14,318 nucleotides of DNA from Deltaproteobacteria bacterium (GTDB lineage Bacteria > Desulfobacterota_B > Binatia > UBA9968), in the NCBI GenBank assembly GCA_016193385.1, contig JACPSF010000284.1, positions 6,615 through 20,932 of the forward strand. Direction: 5' to 3'. Shown in pieces: positions 5,687-13,323 of this stretch. A program made the position numbers and the translations under genes. Every line of letters starts with the position of its first letter. Position 1 is the first letter of the stretch. Below the pieces are notes generated by a model, which did not search any database, was not told the origin of the DNA, and worked only from the letters and a program-made list of their open reading frames with translations.

Positions 5687-7732
5687 TTGCAGAGATTCGG
5701 CGACATATCCATCAGGCGGAAGCTCACTCTGATCATCATGGCCACAAGCGGCGCGGCTCTCCTGCTGGCCGGCGCGAGTTTTCTTGTCTATGACTCGGTC
5801 GCGTTCCCGCAAGCCGTTGCCCAGAATCTCTCTTCCCTGGCCGTCGTGATTGGCAACAATAGCGCGGCGGCTATCGTCTTCGACGATGAAAACGCCGCCA
5901 ACGAGATATTAGCTGCGCTCCGAGCTACGCCCAATGTCGTCTCGGGCTACATTTATCGGAAAGATCGGACCGTTTTCGCGCGCTATGCGCGCGCGGGTTG
6001 GATGGCGCCGCCGCAGTGCCCGACACAATTCCACGATTATCGCGTGGTCGACAAGCACGTGGAGGTGTGCCGCCCCATTCTATTCCGCGGAGAAATGTTA
6101 GGGACCATTGGCCTAAAGTCCGATCTACGCGAATGGCAGGCGCGTCTGTGGAACTATGGCCAGATCGTTGTCGCCATCCTGGCATTATCGCTTGTCGTGG
6201 CATTTGCTGTGTCGGCGGTACTGCAGCGCGTTGTGTCCACCCCGCTCCTTTCCCTGGCAAGGTTGGCGAGAAACGTGTCCAACGAGCACGACTATTCGGT
6301 CCGGGCGTCTAAAACGAGCCAGGATGAAATAGGCGTTTTGGTCGATGGGTTTAATGACATGCTGGGTCAAATTCAACAGCACTTAAAGCGCGTCACTGCA
6401 CTGCACGATATTAACCTGGCCGTGACTTCGACTTTGGATCTCCGCGATGTCCTGAATATCCTGTTCGACAAGATAGATCTGTTTCTTTCCTATTCCGTCG
6501 CCACAATCGGGCTGTTGAACAAACAGACCGGACTACTGGAGCCCGTGGCCTGTCGCAATCTTGACGAAAAGGAGTGGAGAGCCGAGGAGTGGAAGGGTGG
6601 GCGCGGCTCCGCCAATGAAGTATTGAAGGCCAAGGAGCCTCTGTTGATCCCAAACTGTCAAACCGATCCCCGCATCCGTGACCCCGAATTTTATCGCAGG
6701 AACGGGTTGGTTTCTTATCTTGGGGTACCCCTGATATTCAAGGACGAGATTCTGGGCGTCCTTTCCTTCCACACGAAAAAAGAGTATGAGTTCCACAACG
6801 ATCAGATCGAGTTTCTCTCCACGCTGGCAGGCCAAGCGGCTATAGCTATTAACAATTCCCGGCTCTATGAGGAGATGACAGAGCTAGCGGCCGATCTATC
6901 AAAGTCCAATAAAGTAAAGGATGAGTTTCTAAGCGTCATGTCACATGAGCTTAGGACGCCGCTCAATGTGGTCATGGGCTATGTCGCGATGATCAAAGAC
7001 GGTCTATACGGATCCATCAGTCCGGAACAACAAGAGGCCTTAGAGAAAGTGATGAGCAGAGCCAGGGATCAGTTGACGATGATCACCGGCATCTTACACG
7101 CTACGCAAATCGAGGCGGAGCGAGTCGGCGCGGAGGTGCAACCATTCAGCCTTCGAGATTTTCTCGACGATCTTAGATCCAGTTACGAGGTCCGCTTGGA
7201 GAAGGATCTGGCCATTCACTGGAACTACTCCCCGGATCTGCCCGCAATTACAACCGACCGCGAAAAGCTTAAGCACATTCTTCAGAATCTCATTAACAAC
7301 GCGATTAAATTTACCGAGAAGGGACGCGTGGAGGTTTCGGCGCGCGTCGTGGCAGCCGGGGAACCAGGAGCAGCACCGCTCCCGCTCGCTGACGCTTCGC
7401 GTGAGCACAATGCGGCTCCGTTCGGCACGGGAACGGACAATCGACTCTGTTGGGCGGAGTTCACCGTGGCTGACACGGGGATCGGGATTCCGGAGAGCGC
7501 CCTCCTTCACATCTTCGATAAGTTTCATCAGGCAGACAGTTCGGAGACCAGAGCTTACGGCGGCGTGGGACTGGGGCTTTACATAGTGAAGCAGTATGCA
7601 GCGCTTTTGGGCGGCAGCGTTACAGTAAAAAGCCGTCCTGGTAAAGGTTCGACTTTCACGCTTGTGATACCTTACGGAACGCCTGAGCCGGAGGTCTGGA
7701 CTCAGGAAGCAAGTAAACAACAAGGTGCTTGA
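5687..7732 (+). CDS. CHASE8-HAMP-GAF sensor histidine kinase
   Basis: Inner-membrane sensor kinase of 681 residues from the TTG at 5687, which follows AAGGAG (5670-5675) by 11 bases and the yfiR stop by one. A GTG at 5660 would overlap yfiR and lacks a clear ribosome site. Domain order: TM1 about 12-35; periplasmic CHASE8 about 43-150 (NNSAAAIVFDDENAANEILA is typical); TM2 about 158-180; HAMP about 181-234; GAF about 238-395; HisKA with SHELRTP, phospho-acceptor His420; HATPase_c with N box NLINNAIKF (534-542), G1 DTGIGIP (596-602), G2 GVGLGL (626-631) and G3 GKGSTF (652-657). All catalytic motifs are intact, so it should be active. An unusual insert of about 30 residues (557-587) lies between strands just before G1 and contains a palindrome-encoded peptide. 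There is no receiver domain, and no response regulator gene in the window. Confidence 0.94.
   Translation: MQRFGDISIRRKLTLIIMATSGAALLLAGASFLVYDSVAFPQAVAQNLSSLAVVIGNNSAAAIVFDDENAANEILAALRATPNVVSGYIYRKDRTVFARYARAGWMAPPQCPTQFHDYRVVDKHVEVCRPILFRGEMLGTIGLKSDLREWQARLWNYGQIVVAILALSLVVAFAVSAVLQRVVSTPLLSLARLARNVSNEHDYSVRASKTSQDEIGVLVDGFNDMLGQIQQHLKRVTALHDINLAVTSTLDLRDVLNILFDKIDLFLSYSVATIGLLNKQTGLLEPVACRNLDEKEWRAEEWKGGRGSANEVLKAKEPLLIPNCQTDPRIRDPEFYRRNGLVSYLGVPLIFKDEILGVLSFHTKKEYEFHNDQIEFLSTLAGQAAIAINNSRLYEEMTELAADLSKSNKVKDEFLSVMSHELRTPLNVVMGYVAMIKDGLYGSISPEQQEALEKVMSRARDQLTMITGILHATQIEAERVGAEVQPFSLRDFLDDLRSSYEVRLEKDLAIHWNYSPDLPAITTDREKLKHILQNLINNAIKFTEKGRVEVSARVVAAGEPGAAPLPLADASREHNAAPFGTGTDNRLCWAEFTVADTGIGIPESALLHIFDKFHQADSSETRAYGGVGLGLYIVKQYAALLGGSVTVKSRPGKGSTFTLVIPYGTPEPEVWTQEASKQQGA
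7388..7406. repeat. REP-like palindrome inside the kinase gene
   Basis: GCTGACGC and GCGTGAGC flank a TTC loop and pair at 7 of 8 positions. The hairpin is read in frame as part of PLADASREH within the extra loop of the kinase ATPase domain. Short palindromes that insert in frame and encode peptides resembling LADARGS or LADASRE occur, to my recollection, in many genomes, so this may be a repeat element captured by the gene. No second copy is visible here. Confidence 0.4.
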
Positions 7733-7950
7733 GGGTTGGCGCTCCCGGTCTCTCATAGAGTGGTGTCCTATCGTATTTCGTATTTCTTTCCCCGATCTAG
7801 CAGGCTGTCGTCCTGCCTCTTAAGCCTCGCTGCAGGTGGCGCTAATTGGGGGCACCGCCCTCCTGCTGCGGCAAACCGCAAAAGCCCAGTTTGACAATCA
7901 TCGCTGGAAACGTTTTATTCCCGAGCTGTGCGCAGGATTGCGAATCGGTG

Positions 7951-8811
7951 ATGGGAACAGAGTTTTTCGCTTTATTTGCAGCGTTGGGTTGGGCGGTTGA
8001 GGCGATCCTGGTGCGCAAAGGCGCTCAATACGCCAGTGTCTCTCTGGCTGTGCTCATGAGCTTCTTCGTCACTGCGCTCGTACTCTGGACCGTCAACTGG
8101 TGGTCTCTCCCCTTCAGCCTGCTTTATTCGCCCGCTACCTTCTACTTCATCCTGAGCGGGCTGATCCAACCCGCCATCGTTCGTTTCCTCCACTACACGG
8201 GCATCGTCCGACTCGGGGCATCCCGCGCCGCTCCTGTGCGTGGGATTGCGCCTCTCTTCGCCATCGTAGTCGCGTTCTTTTTCTTAGGCGAGCGTCCCGG
8301 CTTCTCCGTTTATGTAGGAGCGGTCTTGAGCGTCGCAGGCCTCTGGCTGATCTCGTATCGGCGCGAAGGCGAAACGGCTTGGAAAACCATCGATCTCCTT
8401 TTTCCGCTGGGAGCCGCGCTCCTGACCGCGGTCTCCCAAAATATCCGCAAGACCGGCCTTCTCATTCTTCCCAACCCGTATATTGCCGCCGCGGTGACTA
8501 CGACGACCTCACTCGTCGTCTTTCTCCTGAGCCTCATTCTTACCGGGCAGATCCGCTCGATTAAAATGGACAAGAGATGCCTGCCCTCTTATGGCAGCGC
8601 CGCTGTGACATCCACCGCGGCGCAACTTTTCACCTTTATCGCCCTGAGCAAGGGACAGGTCTCCGTGGTCGTCCCGCTGGTCAACGCCAATCCTCTTTTT
8701 ATCGTCTTCCTCAGCGCGCTTTTTCTCAAAGACCTGGAGAAGGTCACCGGACTCGTGGTCACAGGCGCGCTCCTGATCGTCGGCGGGGTCGCGCTGATCA
8801 CCTATCGTTAA
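7951..8811 (+). CDS. EamA/DMT family transporter
   Basis: Inner-membrane protein of 286 residues with about ten hydrophobic segments in two EamA repeats, the usual length and architecture of drug/metabolite transporter superfamily exporters. The first repeat ends with GASRAAPVRGIAPLFAIVVA and FFFLGER (about 89-115), and the second contains ALSKGQVSVVVPLVNANPLF (about 231-250) and FLKD; these match the Pro-rich TM and conserved acidic motif of the family. Substrate unknown; members export amino acids, sugars or other small metabolites. ATG 7951 is chosen because the first TM begins at once (FFALFAALGWAVEAIL). An upstream in-frame TTG at 7846 would add a Cys- and Pro-rich, non-family leader. 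A transcript of its own is likely: 218 bases separate it from the kinase gene, and a hairpin follows its stop. Confidence 0.9.
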   Translation: MGTEFFALFAALGWAVEAILVRKGAQYASVSLAVLMSFFVTALVLWTVNWWSLPFSLLYSPATFYFILSGLIQPAIVRFLHYTGIVRLGASRAAPVRGIAPLFAIVVAFFFLGERPGFSVYVGAVLSVAGLWLISYRREGETAWKTIDLLFPLGAALLTAVSQNIRKTGLLILPNPYIAAAVTTTTSLVVFLLSLILTGQIRSIKMDKRCLPSYGSAAVTSTAAQLFTFIALSKGQVSVVVPLVNANPLFIVFLSALFLKDLEKVTGLVVTGALLIVGGVALITYR

Positions 8812-8824
8812 GCGAGGAATTGTC

Positions 8825-8858
8825 TTCAGATCTCTACCGCTGGCGGCAGAGATCTGAA
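8825..8858. terminator. Bidirectional hairpin between convergent genes
   Basis: TTCAGATCTCT (8825-8835) pairs perfectly over 11 bp with AGAGATCTGAA (8848-8858), and CCG/CGG pairs extend it inside. It begins 13 bases after the transporter stop and ends 21 bases before the end of the opposing BNR gene, the expected place for a shared terminator. Neither side has a strong T-tract. Confidence 0.6.
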
Positions 8859-8879
8859 ACTAAACCAACAAGAGAAGAT

Positions 8880-9980
8880 TCAGGCGGCGGATGCCCGAAG
8901 ATTGTGATGATGGTCCGCTTTGGAGACCGGACCAATCCCCTGGATGATCTTCTGCCAGCTCTCCCCCTCATCGGCGCTGTAGAAGACCTCTCCATCCGTG
9001 GTGCCGGCAAACAGGGCAAAGCCGCCATTCCAGACGTCCATAGCCAGCGCTTCGATGTTTCCTCGAATGTGCTCGGGCAGCCCCTCGTTCAAGATCTCCC
9101 AGGTCCTGCCGCCGTCCCTGCTGCGGGCAATGCGCGCATCGGCGCTGCGCGTCTTTCTCCAGGTGCCGGGACCGGTCTTTGCGCCTGCGGTAAAAATCAC
9201 GCTGCCGTTGCGCGGATGCACGAGGAGCGGGTCCACATATCCGATCCTGAAATCCCTAGGCGTAAGGCTCACCCAGCTCTCGCCGCCATCCCGACTGACG
9301 CATACGCCGGCTATGTCCGTCGGCGCGCCATTGGTGGTGGGCATGACCAGATAGACCGTTCCCGGATCCGAAAAGGGAACCAGTACCCGGTGCGCATCCG
9401 GATTCAGGCCTGAAGCCGTCTTCCAGCTCCTCCCTCCGTCTTCGCTCTTTAGAAAGCCTCCCACTTCGACCGCGGCATAGATAATGTCGGAACGCCTAGG
9501 GTCAAAGGCGAGACTTTTGACATGCGCTTGGTGCGGTGAGCCAGGAAAGGTCCACTTCTCTACGCCCGGCACCTGGCGCAAACCGGAGAGCTCGCTCCAG
9601 CTCTGTCCCAGGTCATCGCTATAGAAGAGGTGGGCCGGCTGGGTTCCGGCATAGAGTCTGGGCCGTCCCCCGGCCTCCCGGACGGCCAGCGTGTAGATCT
9701 CACGGTTTCCAATGCCCTGGTCTCTCCTTTCCCAGTTCCGACCTAAATCCTTGCTTGCATAAAGCGCTTCGCCATAGGTGCCGGCAAACAGGGTCCGGCT
9801 CCTGGACTCGTAAAGGAGCGAGCTGATATGCTCGCCGGGTAGAAGCCTCTCTTGCGGGCTCCACGAACCGTGCCGGCGTTCGCAAGAAAAAATCCCCTCG
9901 GCTGTGCCGACCAGGAGCGTGCCCCTGGGCGACTCACCCACCGTGGTCGTCTGGCCTCCGGGCGATAAACAGATTACCAT
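8880..9980 (-). CDS. BNR/Asp-box repeat beta-propeller protein (sialidase-like fold)
   Basis: A 366-residue protein made of repeated beta-propeller blades with at least six Asp-box motifs of the S-x-D-x-G-x-x-W type: SKDLGRNW, SDDLGQSW, SEDGGRSW, SRDGGESW, SRDGGRTW and SADEGESW, spaced roughly 40-70 residues apart. Each blade also shows a LFAGT or LYAGT strand. This is the fold of sialidases, Ycf48/HCF136 and VPS10-type propellers. The Arg triad of true sialidases is not obvious, so enzyme activity should not be assumed from the sialidase-like annotation that this family often carries. No signal peptide or TM is visible, so it is probably cytoplasmic. The start is an ATG preceded, on the minus strand, by GAGAGGAGAGGAG. 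It is divergent from the tctC operon with about 137 bp between the starts, so the two may share regulation. Biological role unknown. Confidence 0.85.
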   Translation of the reverse strand: MVICLSPGGQTTTVGESPRGTLLVGTAEGIFSCERRHGSWSPQERLLPGEHISSLLYESRSRTLFAGTYGEALYASKDLGRNWERRDQGIGNREIYTLAVREAGGRPRLYAGTQPAHLFYSDDLGQSWSELSGLRQVPGVEKWTFPGSPHQAHVKSLAFDPRRSDIIYAAVEVGGFLKSEDGGRSWKTASGLNPDAHRVLVPFSDPGTVYLVMPTTNGAPTDIAGVCVSRDGGESWVSLTPRDFRIGYVDPLLVHPRNGSVIFTAGAKTGPGTWRKTRSADARIARSRDGGRTWEILNEGLPEHIRGNIEALAMDVWNGGFALFAGTTDGEVFYSADEGESWQKIIQGIGPVSKADHHHNLRASAA

Positions 9981-10020
9981 GGACTCCTCTCCTCTCGTGT
10001 ATCTAAACTTACCCAGGATT

Positions 10021-10035
10021 TTGACCCCTCGTCAA
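10021..10035. promoter_or_regulatory. Inverted repeat in the divergent intergenic region
   Basis: TTGAC (10021-10025) and GTCAA (10031-10035) are inverted with a 5-base spacer, between the divergent BNR and tctC genes. It could be an operator for a dimeric regulator acting on either side. The arms are short, so chance is not excluded. Confidence 0.25.
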
Positions 10036-10086
10036 GCCAAAAATCCGCGCAGCACTGTCCTTGCGCCGCCCTGGGGGTTCAACTAC

Positions 10087-10092
10087 TATAAT
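10087..10092 (+). promoter_or_regulatory. Probable -10 box of the tctCAB operon
   Basis: A perfect TATAAT lies 25 bases upstream of the tctC ATG, giving an expected start site near 10099 and a very short leader. The best -35 match, TTGCGC at 10061-10066, has a 20-base spacer, longer than optimal, so the promoter may need an activator. Confidence 0.5.
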
Positions 10093-10104
10093 TCTTAAAC
10101 TCAC

Positions 10105-10113
10105 GGGAGGTGA
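10105..10113 (+). promoter_or_regulatory. Shine-Dalgarno sequence of tctC
   Basis: GGGAGGTGA ends 4 bases before the ATG at 10118. It settles that ATG as the start rather than the in-frame TTG at 10061, which lies upstream of the -10 box and so outside the transcript. Confidence 0.8.
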
Positions 10114-10117
10114 CGGT

Positions 10118-11122
10118 ATGCGGCAACTAACAGCGGTGCTTTTTTTTCTGGCGAGCCTCTGGATTCCGGGCTTCTCCCACGGGGCCGCCTATTATGAAGG
10201 AAAGACGCTGACGATCGTGGTAGGCTATAAGCCCGGCGGGGGATATGATCGCTATGCGCGGCTTTTCGGGAAGTATCTGCCCAGACATATTCCCGGAAGT
10301 CCCACAGTCGTGATCCAGAACATGCCCGGGGCGAACAGCATCATCTCAGCCAACCATATCTACAGCGTGGCCAAGCCTGACGGCCTCACGATCGGGACCT
10401 TTAATAATGGCCTCGTCATCGCCCAACTCACGAAGGTAGAGGGGGTAAGGTTCGACCTTACGAAATTAGCCTGGATCGGAAGCGCCGCGAGCGACGCGGC
10501 CATCCTCGCCGTGCGCGCGGACCTCCCCTACAAGACCGCCGATGATCTGCGCAAGGTCAAGGAAGCGGTGGTGATCGGAGCCACCGGACCGGGAAGCTCT
10601 ACTTACGACCTGCCCGCTCTGCTGAAAGAATTTGCGGGCCTCAATCTGAAACTCGTCCCCGGTTACTCTTCAAGCTCTGACGTCATGCTCGCCATCGAGC
10701 GAAAAGAGGTGGACGGGCGCGCTGGCTCGTACGCTTCCATCTTGCCCTTCATAGAGCGCGGATTGGTGCGTCCCGTGGTCCGCACGCGCGTGCCGGTGCC
10801 GGAGATCGAGAAGCTCCCCGTGGACGAAGACCTGGCAACCACCGCCAAGGGAAGAGCGATCATGGCGGTGCGCTCGACGCCGGAAATCATCTACCGGCCG
10901 TACGCGGCTCCTCCGGGAACGCCGGCTGAGACGCTGAAGATCCTGCGCGATGCTTTTGCCAGAGCGGCCAAAGATAAAGAGCTTCTGGCCGAAGCCAAGA
11001 AGACCAAGCTGCCGATCGACTACGTGACAGCGGAGGACGCCCTGAAGGTTGTTCAGGAGGTTCTTCGCCAGCCGCCGGAGATGGCACAGGAGATTACCAA
11101 ATACATAAAATTCGGAGATTAG
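10118..11122 (+). CDS. tctC: TctC/Bug family periplasmic solute-binding receptor of a TTT transporter
   Basis: Periplasmic receptor that captures a carboxylate and hands it to the TctAB membrane complex. The 334-residue product has a signal peptide (MRQLTAVLFFLASLWIPGFSHGA, cleavage likely near position 23), then YYEGKTLTIVVGYKPGGGYD (25-44), the Pro-Gly-Gly ligand loop of Bug proteins, IQNMPGANSIISANHIY (67-83) and AKPDGLTIGTFN (86-97). Length and motif order are normal for the family. Bug proteins commonly bind carboxylates or amides such as citrate, glutamate, nicotinate or aromatic acids; the ligand here cannot be assigned. First gene of a tight operon: tctA starts 3 bases after its stop. 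In the classical Salmonella system the order is tctCBA; here it is C-A-B. Confidence 0.92.
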   Translation: MRQLTAVLFFLASLWIPGFSHGAAYYEGKTLTIVVGYKPGGGYDRYARLFGKYLPRHIPGSPTVVIQNMPGANSIISANHIYSVAKPDGLTIGTFNNGLVIAQLTKVEGVRFDLTKLAWIGSAASDAAILAVRADLPYKTADDLRKVKEAVVIGATGPGSSTYDLPALLKEFAGLNLKLVPGYSSSSDVMLAIERKEVDGRAGSYASILPFIERGLVRPVVRTRVPVPEIEKLPVDEDLATTAKGRAIMAVRSTPEIIYRPYAAPPGTPAETLKILRDAFARAAKDKELLAEAKKTKLPIDYVTAEDALKVVQEVLRQPPEMAQEITKYIKFGD

Positions 11123-11125
11123 ATC

Positions 11126-12640
11126 TTGCTCGACGCTTTTATCCAGGGACTTACCACCATCTTTCAATGGCAGACTTTTCTCATCATGCTCCTGGGGATC
11201 TTCCTGGGTTTCTGGGTTGGCCTTCTGCCGGGGTTAGGGGGATCGACCACTCTCGCCCTCATGCTCCCCTTTATTTACAAGATGACCCCGGTCGAGGCGT
11301 TCGCCTTCTTGCTGGGAATGCACTCCGTTGTCGCCACTACAGGAGACATCACCTCCGTCCTCTTCGGCGTTCCCGGCGAGGGAACCACGGCTGCCACGAT
11401 CCTGGACGGCCATGCCATGGCCAAGAAGGGGGAAGCAGGTAGGGCTCTGGGAGCGGCGCTGATGAGTTCCCTTGTCGGCGCCCTCATCGGCGCGTTTGCG
11501 CTGGCCGTTTCGATCCCCGTGGTGCGCCCCCTCGTCCTCACGTTCGGCGCACCGGAGCTCTTTATGCTCGCCGTCGTGGGCATCGCTTTCATCTCATCCC
11601 TCAGCGGGCAGGGAGGACGGGCCCTCCTGCGGGGCGCCCTCGGCGGCCTTTTGGGCCTTCTCATCGCCATGGTGGGCCAAGATCCTCAGGCAGGTGTCCA
11701 GCGTTTCACTTTCGGTCAGCTCTATCTCTGGGGTGGCCTCGATCTGGTTCCTGTCCTGGTCGGACTCTTCGCGATCCCCGAGATTATCGATCTCGCAATC
11801 CGGGGAACAGCCATTGCCGGGGAGCTTCCCAAGGGGGACCTGAGCAGCGGGGCTTGGGAAGGAATCAAGGATACCTTCCGCCATTTTTGGCTCACGGTCC
11901 GTTGCAGCCTCATCGGCACCTTCATCGGCATCATGCCCGGTCTTGGTGGAGGCGTGGCCCAGTGGATCTCTTACGGCCATGCAGTGCAAAGCGCCCGGGA
12001 TGACGAGGAGCGGCGCGGTTTCGGGAAGGGCGATGTGAGAGGGGTACTCGGGCCGGGGGCAGCCAACAATTCTAAGGAAGGAGGATCGCTCGTCCCCACG
12101 ATCGCATTCGGGGTTCCGGGGAGTTCGGCCATGGCCATTCTCCTCGGCGCCTTCTTCCTCCAGGGAATCATGCCCGGCCCGGATATGCTCGACAAGTATC
12201 TCGTCGTCACGTTTTCCATGGTCTGGACGATGGTGGTCGCCAATATCATCACCGTGGCCGCCAGCCTGATCTTCCTTAATCAACTGGCCAAGCTCACCCT
12301 GGTGCGCGGCTCCATTTTGATTCCTTTCATCCTCTTTCTTGCCTTTATTGGCGCCTATACTTCCAATAACCATCTGGGAGACTTGCTGGTTTTGCTCGTC
12401 TTCGGTCTTCTCGGTTATGTGATGATCTGCAGCGGCTGGCCTCGGGCGCCGCTGGTTCTCGGGTTCGTCTTGGGCAAGATCGCCGAGAACAACTTCTACA
12501 TCTCCACCATTCGATACGGCTCGTCTTGGCTTCTTCGGCCGATGGTCCTGATCCTGATTGTTTTGACTGTGGTCGTCCTTCTCTATCCCTTCATCCGCTT
12601 CCACAAAAGAGGAGCCTCGGCGAGAGACTCGACGGCATGA
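11126..12640 (+). CDS. tctA: TctA family large membrane subunit of a TTT transporter
   Basis: Large membrane subunit (504 residues, about 12 TM segments) forming the substrate path of the tripartite tricarboxylate transporter, driven by an ion gradient rather than ATP. Family motifs: GLLPGLGGSTTLALMLPF (33-50) and its internal counterpart GIMPGLGGGVAQWISYG (about 270-286), LFGVPGEGTTAATILDGHAM (79-98), GEAGRALGAAL (102-112), and FGVPGSSAMAILLGAFFLQG in the second half. The two PGLGG motifs reflect an ancient internal duplication. The TTG start at 11126 has GGAG 8 bases upstream and follows the tctC stop by 3 bases. Its stop overlaps the tctB start in an ATGA, which indicates translational coupling. 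Confidence 0.95.
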   Translation: MLDAFIQGLTTIFQWQTFLIMLLGIFLGFWVGLLPGLGGSTTLALMLPFIYKMTPVEAFAFLLGMHSVVATTGDITSVLFGVPGEGTTAATILDGHAMAKKGEAGRALGAALMSSLVGALIGAFALAVSIPVVRPLVLTFGAPELFMLAVVGIAFISSLSGQGGRALLRGALGGLLGLLIAMVGQDPQAGVQRFTFGQLYLWGGLDLVPVLVGLFAIPEIIDLAIRGTAIAGELPKGDLSSGAWEGIKDTFRHFWLTVRCSLIGTFIGIMPGLGGGVAQWISYGHAVQSARDDEERRGFGKGDVRGVLGPGAANNSKEGGSLVPTIAFGVPGSSAMAILLGAFFLQGIMPGPDMLDKYLVVTFSMVWTMVVANIITVAASLIFLNQLAKLTLVRGSILIPFILFLAFIGAYTSNNHLGDLLVLLVFGLLGYVMICSGWPRAPLVLGFVLGKIAENNFYISTIRYGSSWLLRPMVLILIVLTVVVLLYPFIRFHKRGASARDSTA

Positions 12641-13119
12641 AAACCGTGCTCAATCTTCGCTTCCTGCTGGCCCTTACCGTTGCGGTAGCCGCGCTCTATG
12701 CCCTTTACGCATCTTCGCACTGGTCCTTGCGACCCGCGCTATTCCCCAGGGTAATCGGAATTCCCCTTCTTTTCCTGGCCCTCACCGAAATGCTCCTGAG
12801 CGTATGGGGCGCAGAAAAACAAACAGAGGGTCACGCAGTGGATTTTCAGTTGACGACGGATGTCGATCCGGTGGTAGCGAGGAAGAGAACGACATCAATC
12901 TTGGCCTGGATCCTTGGGTTTTTGGTTCTGATCGTCTTGGTCGGGTTCCCGTTCGCGGTGCCGCTCTTTGTCTTTCTCTACCTCAGGATAGCGGGTAGAG
13001 AAGGATGGGTTCTGACCGTTCTGCTAACGGCAGTCTCATGGCTTTTCATGGAGGGGCTCTTCAACCGGCTCCTCCACCTCCCCTTTCCTCAGGGCTGGCT
13101 CTTCTTGCTCTGGAGCTAA
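12637..13119 (+). CDS. tctB: TctB family small membrane subunit of a TTT transporter
   Basis: Small, poorly conserved four-TM subunit needed by TctA. The 160-residue protein has hydrophobic segments near 8-25, 38-58, 86-118 (two segments) and 124-160, and the family pattern ALFPRVIGIPLLFLAL (34-49) in the first half. The start is the ATG at 12637 that overlaps the tctA stop (ATGA). A longer in-frame start at 12526 lies inside tctA and is rejected. It ends the operon: the region after it is degraded, and a 6-bp hairpin (TCTGGC 13141-13146 with GCCAGA 13151-13156) lies just downstream, without a T-tract. Confidence 0.88.
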   Translation: MKTVLNLRFLLALTVAVAALYALYASSHWSLRPALFPRVIGIPLLFLALTEMLLSVWGAEKQTEGHAVDFQLTTDVDPVVARKRTTSILAWILGFLVLIVLVGFPFAVPLFVFLYLRIAGREGWVLTVLLTAVSWLFMEGLFNRLLHLPFPQGWLFLLWS

Positions 13120-13323
13120 TGTACCGCTGGGGCGCAAGGTTCTGGCGTCCGCCAGAGAAAAAGTCAGTGAGCTTTTCGGCGAATTATTGGAGGATGAGTA
13201 AAATCTCGGCCGCTCGGCGGAGAGTGTCGCCGATAAGCGTGAACATCGTCGGAAAACTCTGCGCTCAAGGCATTGGAAATCACCGAGGGTTCACTCGAAG
13301 AGGTGGCTGAGCACGATGAATGA
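13120..13323 (+). pseudogene. Possible decayed small gene upstream of chrA
   Basis: No intact gene fits here, yet two pieces read like protein. One frame gives GRKVLASAREKVSELFGELL and ends at a stop at 13199-13201. Another gives SALKALEITEGSLEEVAEHD, then Glu and the stop at 13321-13323, which overlaps the chrA ATG at 13316 as in a coupled operon. Stops (13234, 13240) break the second frame upstream. I infer a frameshifted remnant of a small acidic, helical protein, but the family is not recognised and chance is possible. Confidence 0.3.

Noticed and set aside
7094..7756. Minus-strand open frame of 220 codons
   Set aside because: Antisense to the HisKA/HATPase part of the kinase; no protein-like motifs.
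7800..7816. Small hairpin GCAGG/CCTGC after the kinase gene
   Set aside because: Only 5 bp with a 7-base loop and no T-tract. The surrounding AGCAGGCTGTCG recalls sequence next to some insertion elements, but there is no inverted partner or transposase here.
8577..9413. Plus-strand open frame of 278 codons
   Set aside because: It overlaps the end of the EamA gene in another frame and runs antisense to the BNR gene; the product is Arg- and Pro-rich with no family features.
11594..12604. Long minus-strand open frame (336 codons) across tctA
   Set aside because: It is the antisense shadow of a well-conserved tctA; its translation is full of His, Asp, Glu and Gln without any domain pattern.
13141..13156. 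TCTGGC/GCCAGA hairpin as a tctB terminator
   Set aside because: Six base pairs followed by A-rich rather than T-rich DNA; too weak to list as a terminator on its own.
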